Source of the DNA: Zobellella endophytica
GTDB lineage: Bacteria > Pseudomonadota > Gammaproteobacteria > Enterobacterales > Aeromonadaceae
Direction of reading: 5' to 3'
DNA: 64,000 bases
Assembly (NCBI RefSeq): GCF_003012775.1
Contig: NZ_PXYG01000001.1
Span: 930,001 to 994,000 of the forward strand
Numbering within the stretch: the first letter of the stretch is position 1; each line of letters starts with the position of its first letter. Below, piece by piece: positions 49,690 to 58,195 of this stretch. The translations under genes and the position numbers were made by a program. The notes under the pieces were generated by a model. That model was not told the origin of the DNA. It made no database searches and saw only the letters and a program-made list of their open reading frames with translations.

Positions 49690-52368
49690 ATGACTATGCA
49701 GCTTATCAGTAACTTGGGTGGCGCATCCGGATTTGGTGAAAATTTCATCAATCGTAATGATGACGGCTCGGCCTCTAATATCGATATTACCCCGACATTC
49801 GGTGACGGCGGGCTGAATTTTTTTGGTACCAGTTACACCACTATTTCCATCAACAACAATGGCAACGTCACTTTCGGCAATTTCGGGCTTTCGTCCTTCA
49901 CTCCCTGGGGGATGCAGGATGTAACCAGTTACCCGATGATAGCCGCTTTCTTTGCCGATGTTGATACCCGAGGGTTCAACACAAATGTCTTGGGGCCGGA
50001 CGCCGTCGAAGCGACCCCTGGAGGTACGTCAACCGGATCCAACCTGGTCTGGTACCACCTGGATAACACTGACAACGGTTCTTTGACCATTACCTGGGAT
50101 GACGTGGGCTACTACAGTCAGGCCACCGACAAGCTGAATGCCTTTCAGATGAGACTCACGGGTACTGGCAACGGCAATTTCAGCATCGAGTTTCGCTATG
50201 AGGACATCAACTGGACCACTGGAAGCGCTTCCGGGGGAACGGACGGGCTGGGAGGAACCATTGCCCGCGCCGGCTTTACCGCCGGTGACGGCGTCAACTA
50301 TTTCGAACTGCCCCAGTCCGGCAATCAGGGTGCCATGCTGGATCTCGAAGACAGCCTCGGAAATACCGGCCAGAGTGGACGCTATGTGTTTTCCTCCGTG
50401 GGAGGCGGTGATACCGACGATATCGTGCGTGGCACCGCCGGTAACGATATCCTGAATGGCGGACTGGGCAACGACGTTCTTCGCGGACTCGCCGGCAATG
50501 ATTTTCTGGACGGTGGTGCCGGCAACAACACCCTGTATGGCGGACTGGGCAACGATATCTTCTTTGTTCGTTCTACAGGAGATAGCGTTATCGAAAACCT
50601 GGGTGAAGGGACAGATACGGTCCAGACATCGGCCAGCTATACCTTGCCTAATCATGTAGAAAATTTGATCCTGACTGGCAACGACCATATTGATGCAACT
50701 GGTAACGGCCTGAACAACATGCTGGTGAGCAACCAGGGCGATAATGTGCTGGATGGAAGAGGTGGCAACGATACGGTATCGTATGAGAATTCCCGTTCCG
50801 CCGTATCCGTGTCACTGGCCGACAGTTTTCCCCAGTTCACCGGTGATGGTTTTGACACCCTGATTGCCATGGAAAACCTGCGGGGCTCCGTTTTCAACGA
50901 TACCTTGACCGGCGACGCCGGCAATAACACCCTCAATGGATTGAGCGGAGCCGATACCATGGCCGGTGGCGCTGGTCACGATCTCTACATGCTCGATCAT
51001 ATCGACGATACGGTAATCGAACAGGTAGGTGAAGGTATCGATACCGTTCATGCGTTGCTCGGTTATTCTCTGGCCGAACATGTTGAAAACCTGGTACTGA
51101 CCGGACAGGATGCCGTCGATGGCACGGGTAACGGACTCAACAATCGGCTTACCGGCAATGGCGCCGCCAACCGCCTCAATGGCGGTGCCGGCCGGGACAC
51201 CCTGACCGGCAACGGTGGCAACGATGTGTTGCTGGGTGGCACGGGCAACGATACCCTCGTGGGAGGAGCCGGTAATGATACCCTCAACGGCGGAATGGGT
51301 GCCGATACCCTGCGTGGTGGCATCGGCAGAGACACCTATTGGGTCGATAACCCCAACGACAGGGTGGCTGAACTGGCCGGCCAGGGCATAGACCTGGTCC
51401 GTGCCACCATCACCCATACCCTTGCCAGCAACGTGGAAAATCTGGTACTGGCCGGCAACCGCGCCATCAACGGCAACGGCAACGCCCTGGCCAACCGCCT
51501 CACCGGCAATGGTGCCGCCAACCGTCTGGCGGGCGGTGCCGGCAATGATACCCTGGTTGGCAACAGCGGCAACGATGTGCTGCTGGGCGGTGCGGGCAAC
51601 GATACCCTCGTGGGAGGAGCCGGCCAGGATACCCTCAACGGCGGAATGGGTGCCGATACCCTGCGTGGTGGTACCGGCAACGATGTCTATCAGGCCGATA
51701 ATGTCAACGACCGGGTAGTCGAGTTGGCCGGCCAGGGCATAGACCTGGTCCGTGCCACCATCACCCACACCCTTGCCGGCAACGTGGAAAACCTGGTACT
51801 GGCCGGCAACCGCGCCATCAACGGCAACGGCAACGCCCTGGCCAACCGCCTCACCGGCAATGGCGCCGCCAACCGCCTTAATGGCGGCGCTGGAAACGAC
51901 AACCTGACCGGCCTCGCCGGTAATGATGTGCTGCTGGGAGGAGCCGGTAGTGATGCCCTATCGGGAGGCCTAGGCCATGATTCGCTCAACGGCGGTGCGG
52001 GTAGCGATATGCTGGTCGGTGGTCTCGGCCGCGATATCCTCGCCGGCGGCCTGGGGGCGGACAGGTTCCGCTTTAGCCGGCCTGCCGAAGGTGATGATAC
52101 CATCAGCGATTTCACCTCGGGGGTCGATACCATTCAGGTCGTGAGCCGCAACTTTGCCGGTATGGCGACGGGAAGGCTCGCTCCCTCCCGCCTGATAGCC
52201 GACGGAACCACAGCCGCCAGCGGGAACGCCGTCTTCCTGTATAACCAGGATTCAGGTGTATTGTCTTTCGACAGTGACGGCAACAGTGGTGCGGCCGCCG
52301 TGCACATTGCGACCCTCACCGGCCGGAAACAGCTGCTGGCTTCGGATATTCAGGTGATCAGCGGCTAG
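49690..52368 (+). CDS. RTX protein with nidogen-like N-terminal domain
   Basis: About 892 residues from the ATG at 49690, which has GGAG upstream; ATG 49696 is an equally good start. Residues ~10-235 match the nidogen-like (NIDO) domain: GFGENFINRNDDGSAS, ISINNNGNVTFGNFG, MIAAFFADVDTRG, FQMRLTGTGNGNFSIEFRY. RTX units fill about 245-800, with two nearly identical 119-codon blocks. The end (RFRFSRPAEGDDTISDF to LASDIQVISG) matches that of the other two RTX proteins. It is probably secreted by the exporter at 45999 and calcium-folded outside. NIDO domains occur in extracellular adhesive proteins; the ligand is unknown. Confidence 0.88.
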   Translation: MTMQLISNLGGASGFGENFINRNDDGSASNIDITPTFGDGGLNFFGTSYTTISINNNGNVTFGNFGLSSFTPWGMQDVTSYPMIAAFFADVDTRGFNTNVLGPDAVEATPGGTSTGSNLVWYHLDNTDNGSLTITWDDVGYYSQATDKLNAFQMRLTGTGNGNFSIEFRYEDINWTTGSASGGTDGLGGTIARAGFTAGDGVNYFELPQSGNQGAMLDLEDSLGNTGQSGRYVFSSVGGGDTDDIVRGTAGNDILNGGLGNDVLRGLAGNDFLDGGAGNNTLYGGLGNDIFFVRSTGDSVIENLGEGTDTVQTSASYTLPNHVENLILTGNDHIDATGNGLNNMLVSNQGDNVLDGRGGNDTVSYENSRSAVSVSLADSFPQFTGDGFDTLIAMENLRGSVFNDTLTGDAGNNTLNGLSGADTMAGGAGHDLYMLDHIDDTVIEQVGEGIDTVHALLGYSLAEHVENLVLTGQDAVDGTGNGLNNRLTGNGAANRLNGGAGRDTLTGNGGNDVLLGGTGNDTLVGGAGNDTLNGGMGADTLRGGIGRDTYWVDNPNDRVAELAGQGIDLVRATITHTLASNVENLVLAGNRAINGNGNALANRLTGNGAANRLAGGAGNDTLVGNSGNDVLLGGAGNDTLVGGAGQDTLNGGMGADTLRGGTGNDVYQADNVNDRVVELAGQGIDLVRATITHTLAGNVENLVLAGNRAINGNGNALANRLTGNGAANRLNGGAGNDNLTGLAGNDVLLGGAGSDALSGGLGHDSLNGGAGSDMLVGGLGRDILAGGLGADRFRFSRPAEGDDTISDFTSGVDTIQVVSRNFAGMATGRLAPSRLIADGTTAASGNAVFLYNQDSGVLSFDSDGNSGAAAVHIATLTGRKQLLASDIQVISG
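51361..51880 (+). repeat. Near-identical 357-bp tandem units inside the nidogen-RTX gene
   Basis: The stretch beginning at about 51367 is repeated from about 51724 with only a few base differences over the first ~150 bases (for example ACCCATACC against ACCCACACC). The unit is 119 codons. It looks like a recent internal duplication. Confidence 0.75.
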
Positions 52369-52431
52369 GTCACCTGGCATGGAGGGAGCCCAGACCGGAC
52401 GTTCTGCCGGCTGGCGACCTCCTTCTCGGTC

Positions 52432-52456
52432 GATGGGAGCGCATCGCGCTCCCATC
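52432..52456. terminator. Perfect hairpin after the nidogen-RTX gene
   Basis: Arms GATGGGAGCGC and GCGCTCCCATC (11 bp) enclose a 3-base loop. No U-run follows on either strand, so it may be a REP element or a processing signal rather than a true terminator. Confidence 0.5.
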
Positions 52457-52523
52457 TCGAGGTGAGCTTGGTTTATGATTCAGGCATAATAGGCACCATT
52501 GCTCATTTTGTATTTAGCACCCT

Positions 52524-54536
52524 ATGCTTTTAACCACATCCCGTGGTATCTGGCGGCAACGCCGGGCACTCGACCGCTTCCTTGCTCCCCTGACTCTCAC
52601 CAGGCATGACAATGCCACACTCCACGCCGTGGTCGGCTGGGGCATGAAGCCCAATACCGAACAGGCTCGCCAACTCGCCGCAGCGAAAGGGCTCCCTTTC
52701 TGGCAGCTGGAAGACGGCTTTATCGGCTATATCGGACATCCGGCCCGGGGCGCAACCCGGCTTTCGTTGATCGTGGATGACGTCGGCATCTACTACGACG
52801 CCACCAAACCGAGCCAACTGGAACACTGGCTGTCGGACATCAGTTGGTGGAGCGAGGACTGGCACCACAGAGCCGCTGCGGTACGGGCAACACTGATCAC
52901 CCAGGGCATCACGAAATACAACTGCTATGACGACACCCGGCTCCCTCCCGAGGTGGCCGCCAAGTTGGATATGAGCCGTTCCAGAGTACTGCTTGTCGAT
53001 CAAACGAAGGGAGATCAGTCCGTCCGTCTCGGGCTGGCCGACGAGCGGAGCTTTACCGACATGATATCGGCCGCCAGGTCGGAAAACCCCGGCGCTCAGC
53101 TGCTGATACGAACCCACCCCGATGTCATGCTGGGCAAAAAACAGGGATATCTGACCGCGATGGCCGGAGATGATGTCGTCCTCCTCGCCGAATCCATGAA
53201 TCCTTTCGCGATCATGCCGGCGGTAGACAAGGTATACACAGTCACCTCCCAGCTGGGATTCGAAGCCCTGCTCTGCGGTAAGCCGGTGGTCTGCTTCGGC
53301 GCTCCTTTTTATGCCGGTTGGGGGCTGACGGATGACAGGGTGAGGATAGCAAGGCGCGGCGAGCAAAGGACGCTCGAACAGCTCCTGGCGGCAGCCTACC
53401 TTCGTTATTGCCGCTATATCGACCCCGTCACGGAGCAACCCTGCACCCTGGAAGAGCTCATCGACCTGATACTGGTGCAACGCCCTCCCCAGCCGAAACT
53501 GGACAGCATCACCGCCGTTGGCTTCTCATTATGGAAACGGAGTTTTGTGCAGATTTTTGCACTGAGATATGCCGGAAACGTGACGTTCTCAAGCAGGCTC
53601 CCACCCTCATCCGCAGCGCTTGTCTGGGGAAGAAAGGGTAACGGAGCAACATGCGACGACCATGCGCTGTGGCGCATGGAAGACGGTTTTTTACGCTCGG
53701 TGGGGCTGGGCTCGGATCTGCGCCGGCCCGGCTCCCTGGTGATCGACAACAAGGGCATCTATTACGATCCCCGCACCCCCAGCGCCCTGGAAGACTACCT
53801 GGCCGGCCATGACTTCAGCGCACACGAGCTGGCGCTCGGTGAACGGCTGGTGACCCATTTCCGGGAGCAGGCGCTGACCAAATACAACGTGGGCCGCCAG
53901 GTGCCGCTTGCCTGGCGCCGGCAGGCCGGCCAACGCCCTGTCATCCTGGTGCCCGGCCAGGTGGACGACGACGCCTCCATTCTGCTGGGCAGCCCGTTCG
54001 TGAAAGGCAATGCCGCCCTGCTGCAGGCGGTGCGCGAAGCGCATCCCGATGCCTTTATCGTGTTCAAGCCCCATCCCGACGTGGTGAGCGGCAATCGCCA
54101 GGGCCAGGTGCCCGCCGACATCCTGGCCCGCTGTACGGACGCGGTGGAAACCGGCGCCGGCATCGTGGCCTGCCTGGACGAGTGCGATGCGGTACATACC
54201 CTCACCTCCCTCACCGGGCTGGAAGCGCTGATCCGCTGCAAGCCGGTCACGGTGTGGGGACAGCCCTTTTACGCCGGCTGGGGGCTGACCGAAGACCAGT
54301 ACCCGGTCGCGCGCCGGGGCCGCGCCCTGCCCCTCGCCGCCCTGGTGTATGCCACCTACGCCTGGTATCCCACCTATGTGGATTACCCCACCGGGCTGTA
54401 CAGCACCCCCCTGCGCATGGCCTGGCGACTGGCCCGGGAGCGGGAGTCCGCGCGGGAGCCGGCCGGTCCGGTACTGGGCTGGCTGCACCGGCGCGGACGC
54501 AAGCTGCGGTTCTTGTGGGAGGCCTTGAAGGGGTAA
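52524..54536 (+). CDS. kpsC: Capsule Kdo transferase KpsC-like
   Basis: 670 residues with two related halves, as in KpsC. The N half has FWQLEDGFIGYIGHPARGA and LIVDDVGIYYDATKPSQLE; the C half has ALWRMEDGFLRSVGLG and LVIDNKGIYYDPRTPSALE. LLIRTHPDVMLGKKQG and FIVFKPHPDVVSGNRQG form a second matching pair, and both halves have a PFYAGWGLT site. KpsC adds the beta-Kdo linker to the lipid carrier for ABC-transporter-dependent capsules (group 2/3). The partner genes (kpsS, kpsM/T, kpsE/D) are not in the window, so they must lie elsewhere or be absent. GC-rich. Confidence 0.85.
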   Translation: MLLTTSRGIWRQRRALDRFLAPLTLTRHDNATLHAVVGWGMKPNTEQARQLAAAKGLPFWQLEDGFIGYIGHPARGATRLSLIVDDVGIYYDATKPSQLEHWLSDISWWSEDWHHRAAAVRATLITQGITKYNCYDDTRLPPEVAAKLDMSRSRVLLVDQTKGDQSVRLGLADERSFTDMISAARSENPGAQLLIRTHPDVMLGKKQGYLTAMAGDDVVLLAESMNPFAIMPAVDKVYTVTSQLGFEALLCGKPVVCFGAPFYAGWGLTDDRVRIARRGEQRTLEQLLAAAYLRYCRYIDPVTEQPCTLEELIDLILVQRPPQPKLDSITAVGFSLWKRSFVQIFALRYAGNVTFSSRLPPSSAALVWGRKGNGATCDDHALWRMEDGFLRSVGLGSDLRRPGSLVIDNKGIYYDPRTPSALEDYLAGHDFSAHELALGERLVTHFREQALTKYNVGRQVPLAWRRQAGQRPVILVPGQVDDDASILLGSPFVKGNAALLQAVREAHPDAFIVFKPHPDVVSGNRQGQVPADILARCTDAVETGAGIVACLDECDAVHTLTSLTGLEALIRCKPVTVWGQPFYAGWGLTEDQYPVARRGRALPLAALVYATYAWYPTYVDYPTGLYSTPLRMAWRLARERESAREPAGPVLGWLHRRGRKLRFLWEALKG

Positions 54537-54560
54537 AACGGGCCGCGGTGCGGCCCGCCG

Positions 54561-56288
54561 TCAAAACGGAAATACCACGGGCACCAGTAGGATGACCCCG
54601 GCGGAGTACAGCAGGCTGACCGGCAGGCCGGTCTTCAGGTAGTCCACCATGCGGTAACGGCCGGGTGAGTACACCATCAGGTGGGTCTGGTAGCCGAAGG
54701 GCACCATGAAGCAGGCGCTGGCGCCGAAGGCCACCGCCATGATGAACGGCAGCGGCTCGGCGCCGAACGCCTGGGCGGTGGACAGGCCGATGGGAAACGC
54801 CAGGGCGGCGGCGGCATTGTTGGTCACCGTTTCGGTCAGGATCAGGGTGATCAGGTAGACCCCCACGAAGGCGCCGAACACGCCGTAACCGTCGAACAGC
54901 TGGCGCATGAAGTCGGCCACCAGCTGTGCCGCACCGGAGCCTTCCAGCGCCTTGGCCACGGTCAGGGCCGAGCCGATGATCAGCATCAGCTCGAACGGAA
55001 ACCGCCGGCGCAGCTCGCTCACGGTCAGGATCCGGGTCAGCAGCAGCGCGGCCAGCAGCATCAGCAGCCCGTTCAGCAGGGGCACCAGCCCGAATGCCGC
55101 CAGGCCGATCACGGCGCCGAACCCGCTGAAGGCGAGCAGGCTCTGGCGGTTGCTGAGCTTGGGCCTGAGCAGGGTGCCGTTCAGCACATGGAAGTTGCGA
55201 TCGATGTTGCGGTGCTGGGTAAAGTCGGCGCCCACCGCCAGCAGCAGGCTGTCGCCCACCTTCAGCGGTATCTGTCCCAGCTGGCCGGTGAGCCTTCTTT
55301 CCCCCCGGCGGATCCCCACCACCCCGGCGTTGAACATGGTGCGAAAGTCCACCTCCTGCAGGGTGCGCTTGGCCAGCTCCGACTCGTTGGAGATCACCAC
55401 CTCCACCAGGTTGGAGGCCAGCAGGTTGTCCGCCTGGGCGCCGAATACCTGCACCCCGGCAAAACGCTGCAGTGCCTGTACCTTCTCCACTTCCCCGGTA
55501 AACACCAGCACGTCATCCTGCTGCAGCACCTCGTCCGGCGACACCGGGGTGATCAGCCGGCCCTGGCGCACAATTTCCAGCAGGAAGAGTCCGTCCAGGC
55601 TGCGCATGTTGTTGTCTTCGATGCTCTTGCCGATCAGCGGCGAGCCGACCATCACCTGGGCCTCGAGGAAGTAGGCCTGGGACACTTCCTTGTCCTGCAC
55701 GTTGTTCTTCGGCAGCAGCCGGGCGCTCAGCAACAGCCCGAACAGGCACAGCAGCGCCACCGGCACCCCCACCAGTGCAAACTGGAACATGCCGAGCGGC
55801 GGCAGCCCCGCATCCACCACGAAGGAGTTCACCACCAGGTTGGTGGAGGTACCCACCAGGGTGGTGATGCCGCCAAGAATGGACGCATAGGACAGCGGGA
55901 TCAGCAGGCGCGACGCAGGAATATAGCGCTGACGCGAAATCACCCCGAGCAGGGAGCCGACCACCGCCGTGTTGTTCAGAAACGCCGACAGGGTGGCGGT
56001 CACCCCCATCAGCCGCAGGCTGGCCAGGGTCTCCTTGCCCTTGAGCAAGACATCGGAAAAGCGGTCGAGCAGTGGCGAGCGCTCCAGCGCCAGCGACACC
56101 AGCATCAGCACCAGCAGGGTGATCAGGGCCGGGTTGGAATAGCTGGACAGCATGGCCTTTTCATCCACGATACCGCACAGCAGGTAACCCACCGACCAGC
56201 TGCTGAACAACACCGCCGGAGAAAAACGGCCGTGGATCAGCAACGCCAGCAATGCCCCTACAGAGAGTAATACCCACCAGGCTGTCAT
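54561..56288 (-). CDS. SLC13 permease with two RCK_C domains, probable sulfate transporter
   Basis: 575 residues, transcribed away from the cysD operon. Membrane segments fill the N-terminal ~195 residues, with NNTAVVGSLLG and GTSTNLVVNSFVVDAG. Two TrkA-C/RCK_C domains follow (about 205-290 with SPLIGKSIEDNNMRS, and 295-375 with ELAKRTLQEVDFRTMF), then the C-terminal membrane half with ETVTNNAAAALAFP and FMVPFGYQTHLMVY. The SLC13 family moves sulfate or dicarboxylates with sodium; the divergent position next to cysD favours sulfate (inference). Vibrio and Shewanella carry similar genes near cysDN. The intergenic 116 bp must hold both promoters. Confidence 0.85.
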   Translation of the reverse strand: MTAWWVLLSVGALLALLIHGRFSPAVLFSSWSVGYLLCGIVDEKAMLSSYSNPALITLLVLMLVSLALERSPLLDRFSDVLLKGKETLASLRLMGVTATLSAFLNNTAVVGSLLGVISRQRYIPASRLLIPLSYASILGGITTLVGTSTNLVVNSFVVDAGLPPLGMFQFALVGVPVALLCLFGLLLSARLLPKNNVQDKEVSQAYFLEAQVMVGSPLIGKSIEDNNMRSLDGLFLLEIVRQGRLITPVSPDEVLQQDDVLVFTGEVEKVQALQRFAGVQVFGAQADNLLASNLVEVVISNESELAKRTLQEVDFRTMFNAGVVGIRRGERRLTGQLGQIPLKVGDSLLLAVGADFTQHRNIDRNFHVLNGTLLRPKLSNRQSLLAFSGFGAVIGLAAFGLVPLLNGLLMLLAALLLTRILTVSELRRRFPFELMLIIGSALTVAKALEGSGAAQLVADFMRQLFDGYGVFGAFVGVYLITLILTETVTNNAAAALAFPIGLSTAQAFGAEPLPFIMAVAFGASACFMVPFGYQTHLMVYSPGRYRMVDYLKTGLPVSLLYSAGVILLVPVVFPF

Positions 56289-56404
56289 ATATAACTACTC
56301 GCTATTTAAACAGTGCTGTTATTCTACTTATATATTTAATAAACTGACATCCATTGAGCGATGATTTTTCGATGAGCGGTCTGAGAGCCGCGTGGTAACT
56401 GGGT

Positions 56405-57295
56405 TTGGCAAAGAAAGAGAGTATTAAACATTTATCGCCACAAGCACTGAACGAACGCCGCCGCAAGGCGGTGCAGATGCGCCTGGACGGTGCCACCCTG
56501 GCCGAAACCGCGGCGACGACCGGGCTCAGCAACCCGACCATCATCGCCGCCTACAAGGCGTTCGTGGCCGGCGGCTGGCAGGCGATAGACGTGAAGCCCC
56601 GCGGCCGCCCCAAGGGCGAAGGCCGGGTGCTGACGGCCGCCCAGGAGCAACAGCTTTGCGCCGTGCTGTACCGGCGGTTGCCGGAGCAGGTGGCGCCGGC
56701 GTCCGCCCTGTGGCAGGGGGCCGTGGTCAATGACTGGGCCCGGCACCATACCGGGGTTTCCCTCACCGAGCGAACCCTGAGCCGTTATCTGGAACGCTGG
56801 CAACTGGATGCCGAGCCCGCCCGGGCCGGTTTCGAGCGCCACGCGACCCGCCTGCAGCAGCAGTGGCTCAGGCACGCCCTGCCGGACATCGAAGCGCAGG
56901 CGGAGCGGGACGGCGGCCTGGTGCTGTGGGCGGGGTTGCGCACCCTGCCCGCCCTCGACGACGCGCCGGAACGCTGCCAGTTGTTCGTGCACTCGCCCCG
57001 AGGCCGGCTACTGTGGTGGCTGAGTGCCAGGCCGGCCAAGGCCGACGACTTCATCGCGTTTTTCAGTCGTCTTACCCGAGAGTTTGACCGTAAAATCTAC
57101 CTGATTTTACGGGGTTGCGATATCAGTTCGGTTGCTCCCATCACCCATTGGCTGGCCGGGCAGCAGAACAAACTGGTGGTGTTTCACCCGACGTCCAGGT
57201 TGCTGGCGGCGGGCACCCCCTTTACCAGCAAGACGGATCAGCGCACGCAGGTGCCGCGTCCGGCTCCTGTTTTACCTGAAACAACGAGGAACTCC
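56405..57295 (+). CDS. Helix-turn-helix/degenerate IS630-type region in frame with cysD
   Basis: 297 codons from a TTG at 56405 (an in-frame TAA lies at 56396) continue without any stop into cysD, so the natural product may be a 596-residue fusion. Residues ~8-80 form a helix-turn-helix of the IS630/winged-HTH type ([35 protein letters not shown]), followed by RGRPKGEGR. Residues ~80-145 look like a second winged-helix part ([15 protein letters not shown]). From ~165 a DDE-like fold is suggested, with VLWAGL at the place of the first acidic residue, so it is probably inactive. It may regulate sulfur genes, or be a domesticated transposase; both are inference. GC-rich, like cysD. Confidence 0.65.
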
Positions 57296-58195
57296 ATGAA
57301 CCTTACTCACCTGCAACGGCTCGAAGCCGAGAGTATCCATATTATGCGGGAAGTAGTGGCCGAGGCCGAAAACCCGGTCATGCTCTACTCCATCGGTAAA
57401 GACAGCGCCGTGATGCTGCACCTGGCAATGAAGGCCTTCTATCCTTCTGTGCCGCCGTTCCCGCTGCTGCACGTGGATACCCGCTGGAAATTCCGCGAGA
57501 TGTACAGCTTCCGCGACCAGATGGCGGAAAAACTGGGCATGGACCTGCTGGTGCATGTCAATCCCGAAGCCATCGAGAAGGACATCAACCCCTTCACCCA
57601 CGGCTCCGCCATCCACACCGACATCACCAAGACCGAGGGCCTGAAGCAGGCGCTGGACAAGTACGGTTTCGATGCCGCCTTCGGCGGTGCCCGCCGCGAC
57701 GAGGAAAAATCCCGGGCCAAGGAGCGTATCTTCTCCTTCCGCACCGCCCAGCATCGTTGGGATCCCAAGAGCCAGCGTCCCGAGCTGTGGAAACTGTACA
57801 ACGCCCGCAAGCACAAGGGCGAGTCGATCCGGGTGTTCCCGCTGTCCAACTGGACCGAGCTCGACATCTGGCAATATATCCACCTCGAGAACATTCCCAT
57901 CGTGCCGCTGTATTATTCCGCCGAGCGTCCGGTGGTGGAGCGCGACGGTACCCTGATCATGGTGGACGACGAGCGCATGCCGCTGAAAGAAGGCGAAGTG
58001 CCGATGATGAAGAAGGTGCGCTTCCGCACCCTGGGCTGCTACCCGCTCACCGGTGCCGTGGAGTCCGAGGCCGACACCCTGCCCGCCATCATCCAGGAAA
58101 TGCTGCTCACCAAGACCTCCGAGCGTCAGGGCCGGATGATCGACCACGATTCCGCCGCTTCCATGGAAAAGAAAAAACAAGAGGGTTACTTCTAA
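57296..58195 (+). CDS. cysD: Sulfate adenylyltransferase subunit 2
   Basis: 299 residues when read from the ATG at 57296, which has ACGAGGAAC upstream; this start matches the usual CysD beginning ([15 protein letters not shown]). The PP-loop [54 protein letters not shown] and [15 protein letters not shown] are all present. With CysN it makes adenosine-5'-phosphosulfate from ATP and sulfate. The reading frame is also open upstream into the HTH region, so either a short CysD or a fusion, or both, could be made. The stop overlaps the cysNC start by one base (TAATG). Confidence 0.95.
   Translation: MNLTHLQRLEAESIHIMREVVAEAENPVMLYSIGKDSAVMLHLAMKAFYPSVPPFPLLHVDTRWKFREMYSFRDQMAEKLGMDLLVHVNPEAIEKDINPFTHGSAIHTDITKTEGLKQALDKYGFDAAFGGARRDEEKSRAKERIFSFRTAQHRWDPKSQRPELWKLYNARKHKGESIRVFPLSNWTELDIWQYIHLENIPIVPLYYSAERPVVERDGTLIMVDDERMPLKEGEVPMMKKVRFRTLGCYPLTGAVESEADTLPAIIQEMLLTKTSERQGRMIDHDSAASMEKKKQEGYF

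Noticed and set aside
53219-53226. GGCGGTAG, an ops-like octamer inside kpsC
   Set aside because: It lacks the following CGTG and the JUMPstart context and lies within a coding region, so chance is the simpler explanation.
54681-56270. 529-codon open frame on the plus strand opposite the SLC13 gene
   Set aside because: It is extremely rich in Gln/His/Arg and low-complexity, as expected for the shadow of a GC-rich gene. The minus-strand reading gives a clear permease.
57757-58194. Upstream extension of cysNC
   Set aside because: The added residues are an out-of-frame reading of cysD. The ATG at 58195, overlapping the cysD stop, fits the family start.
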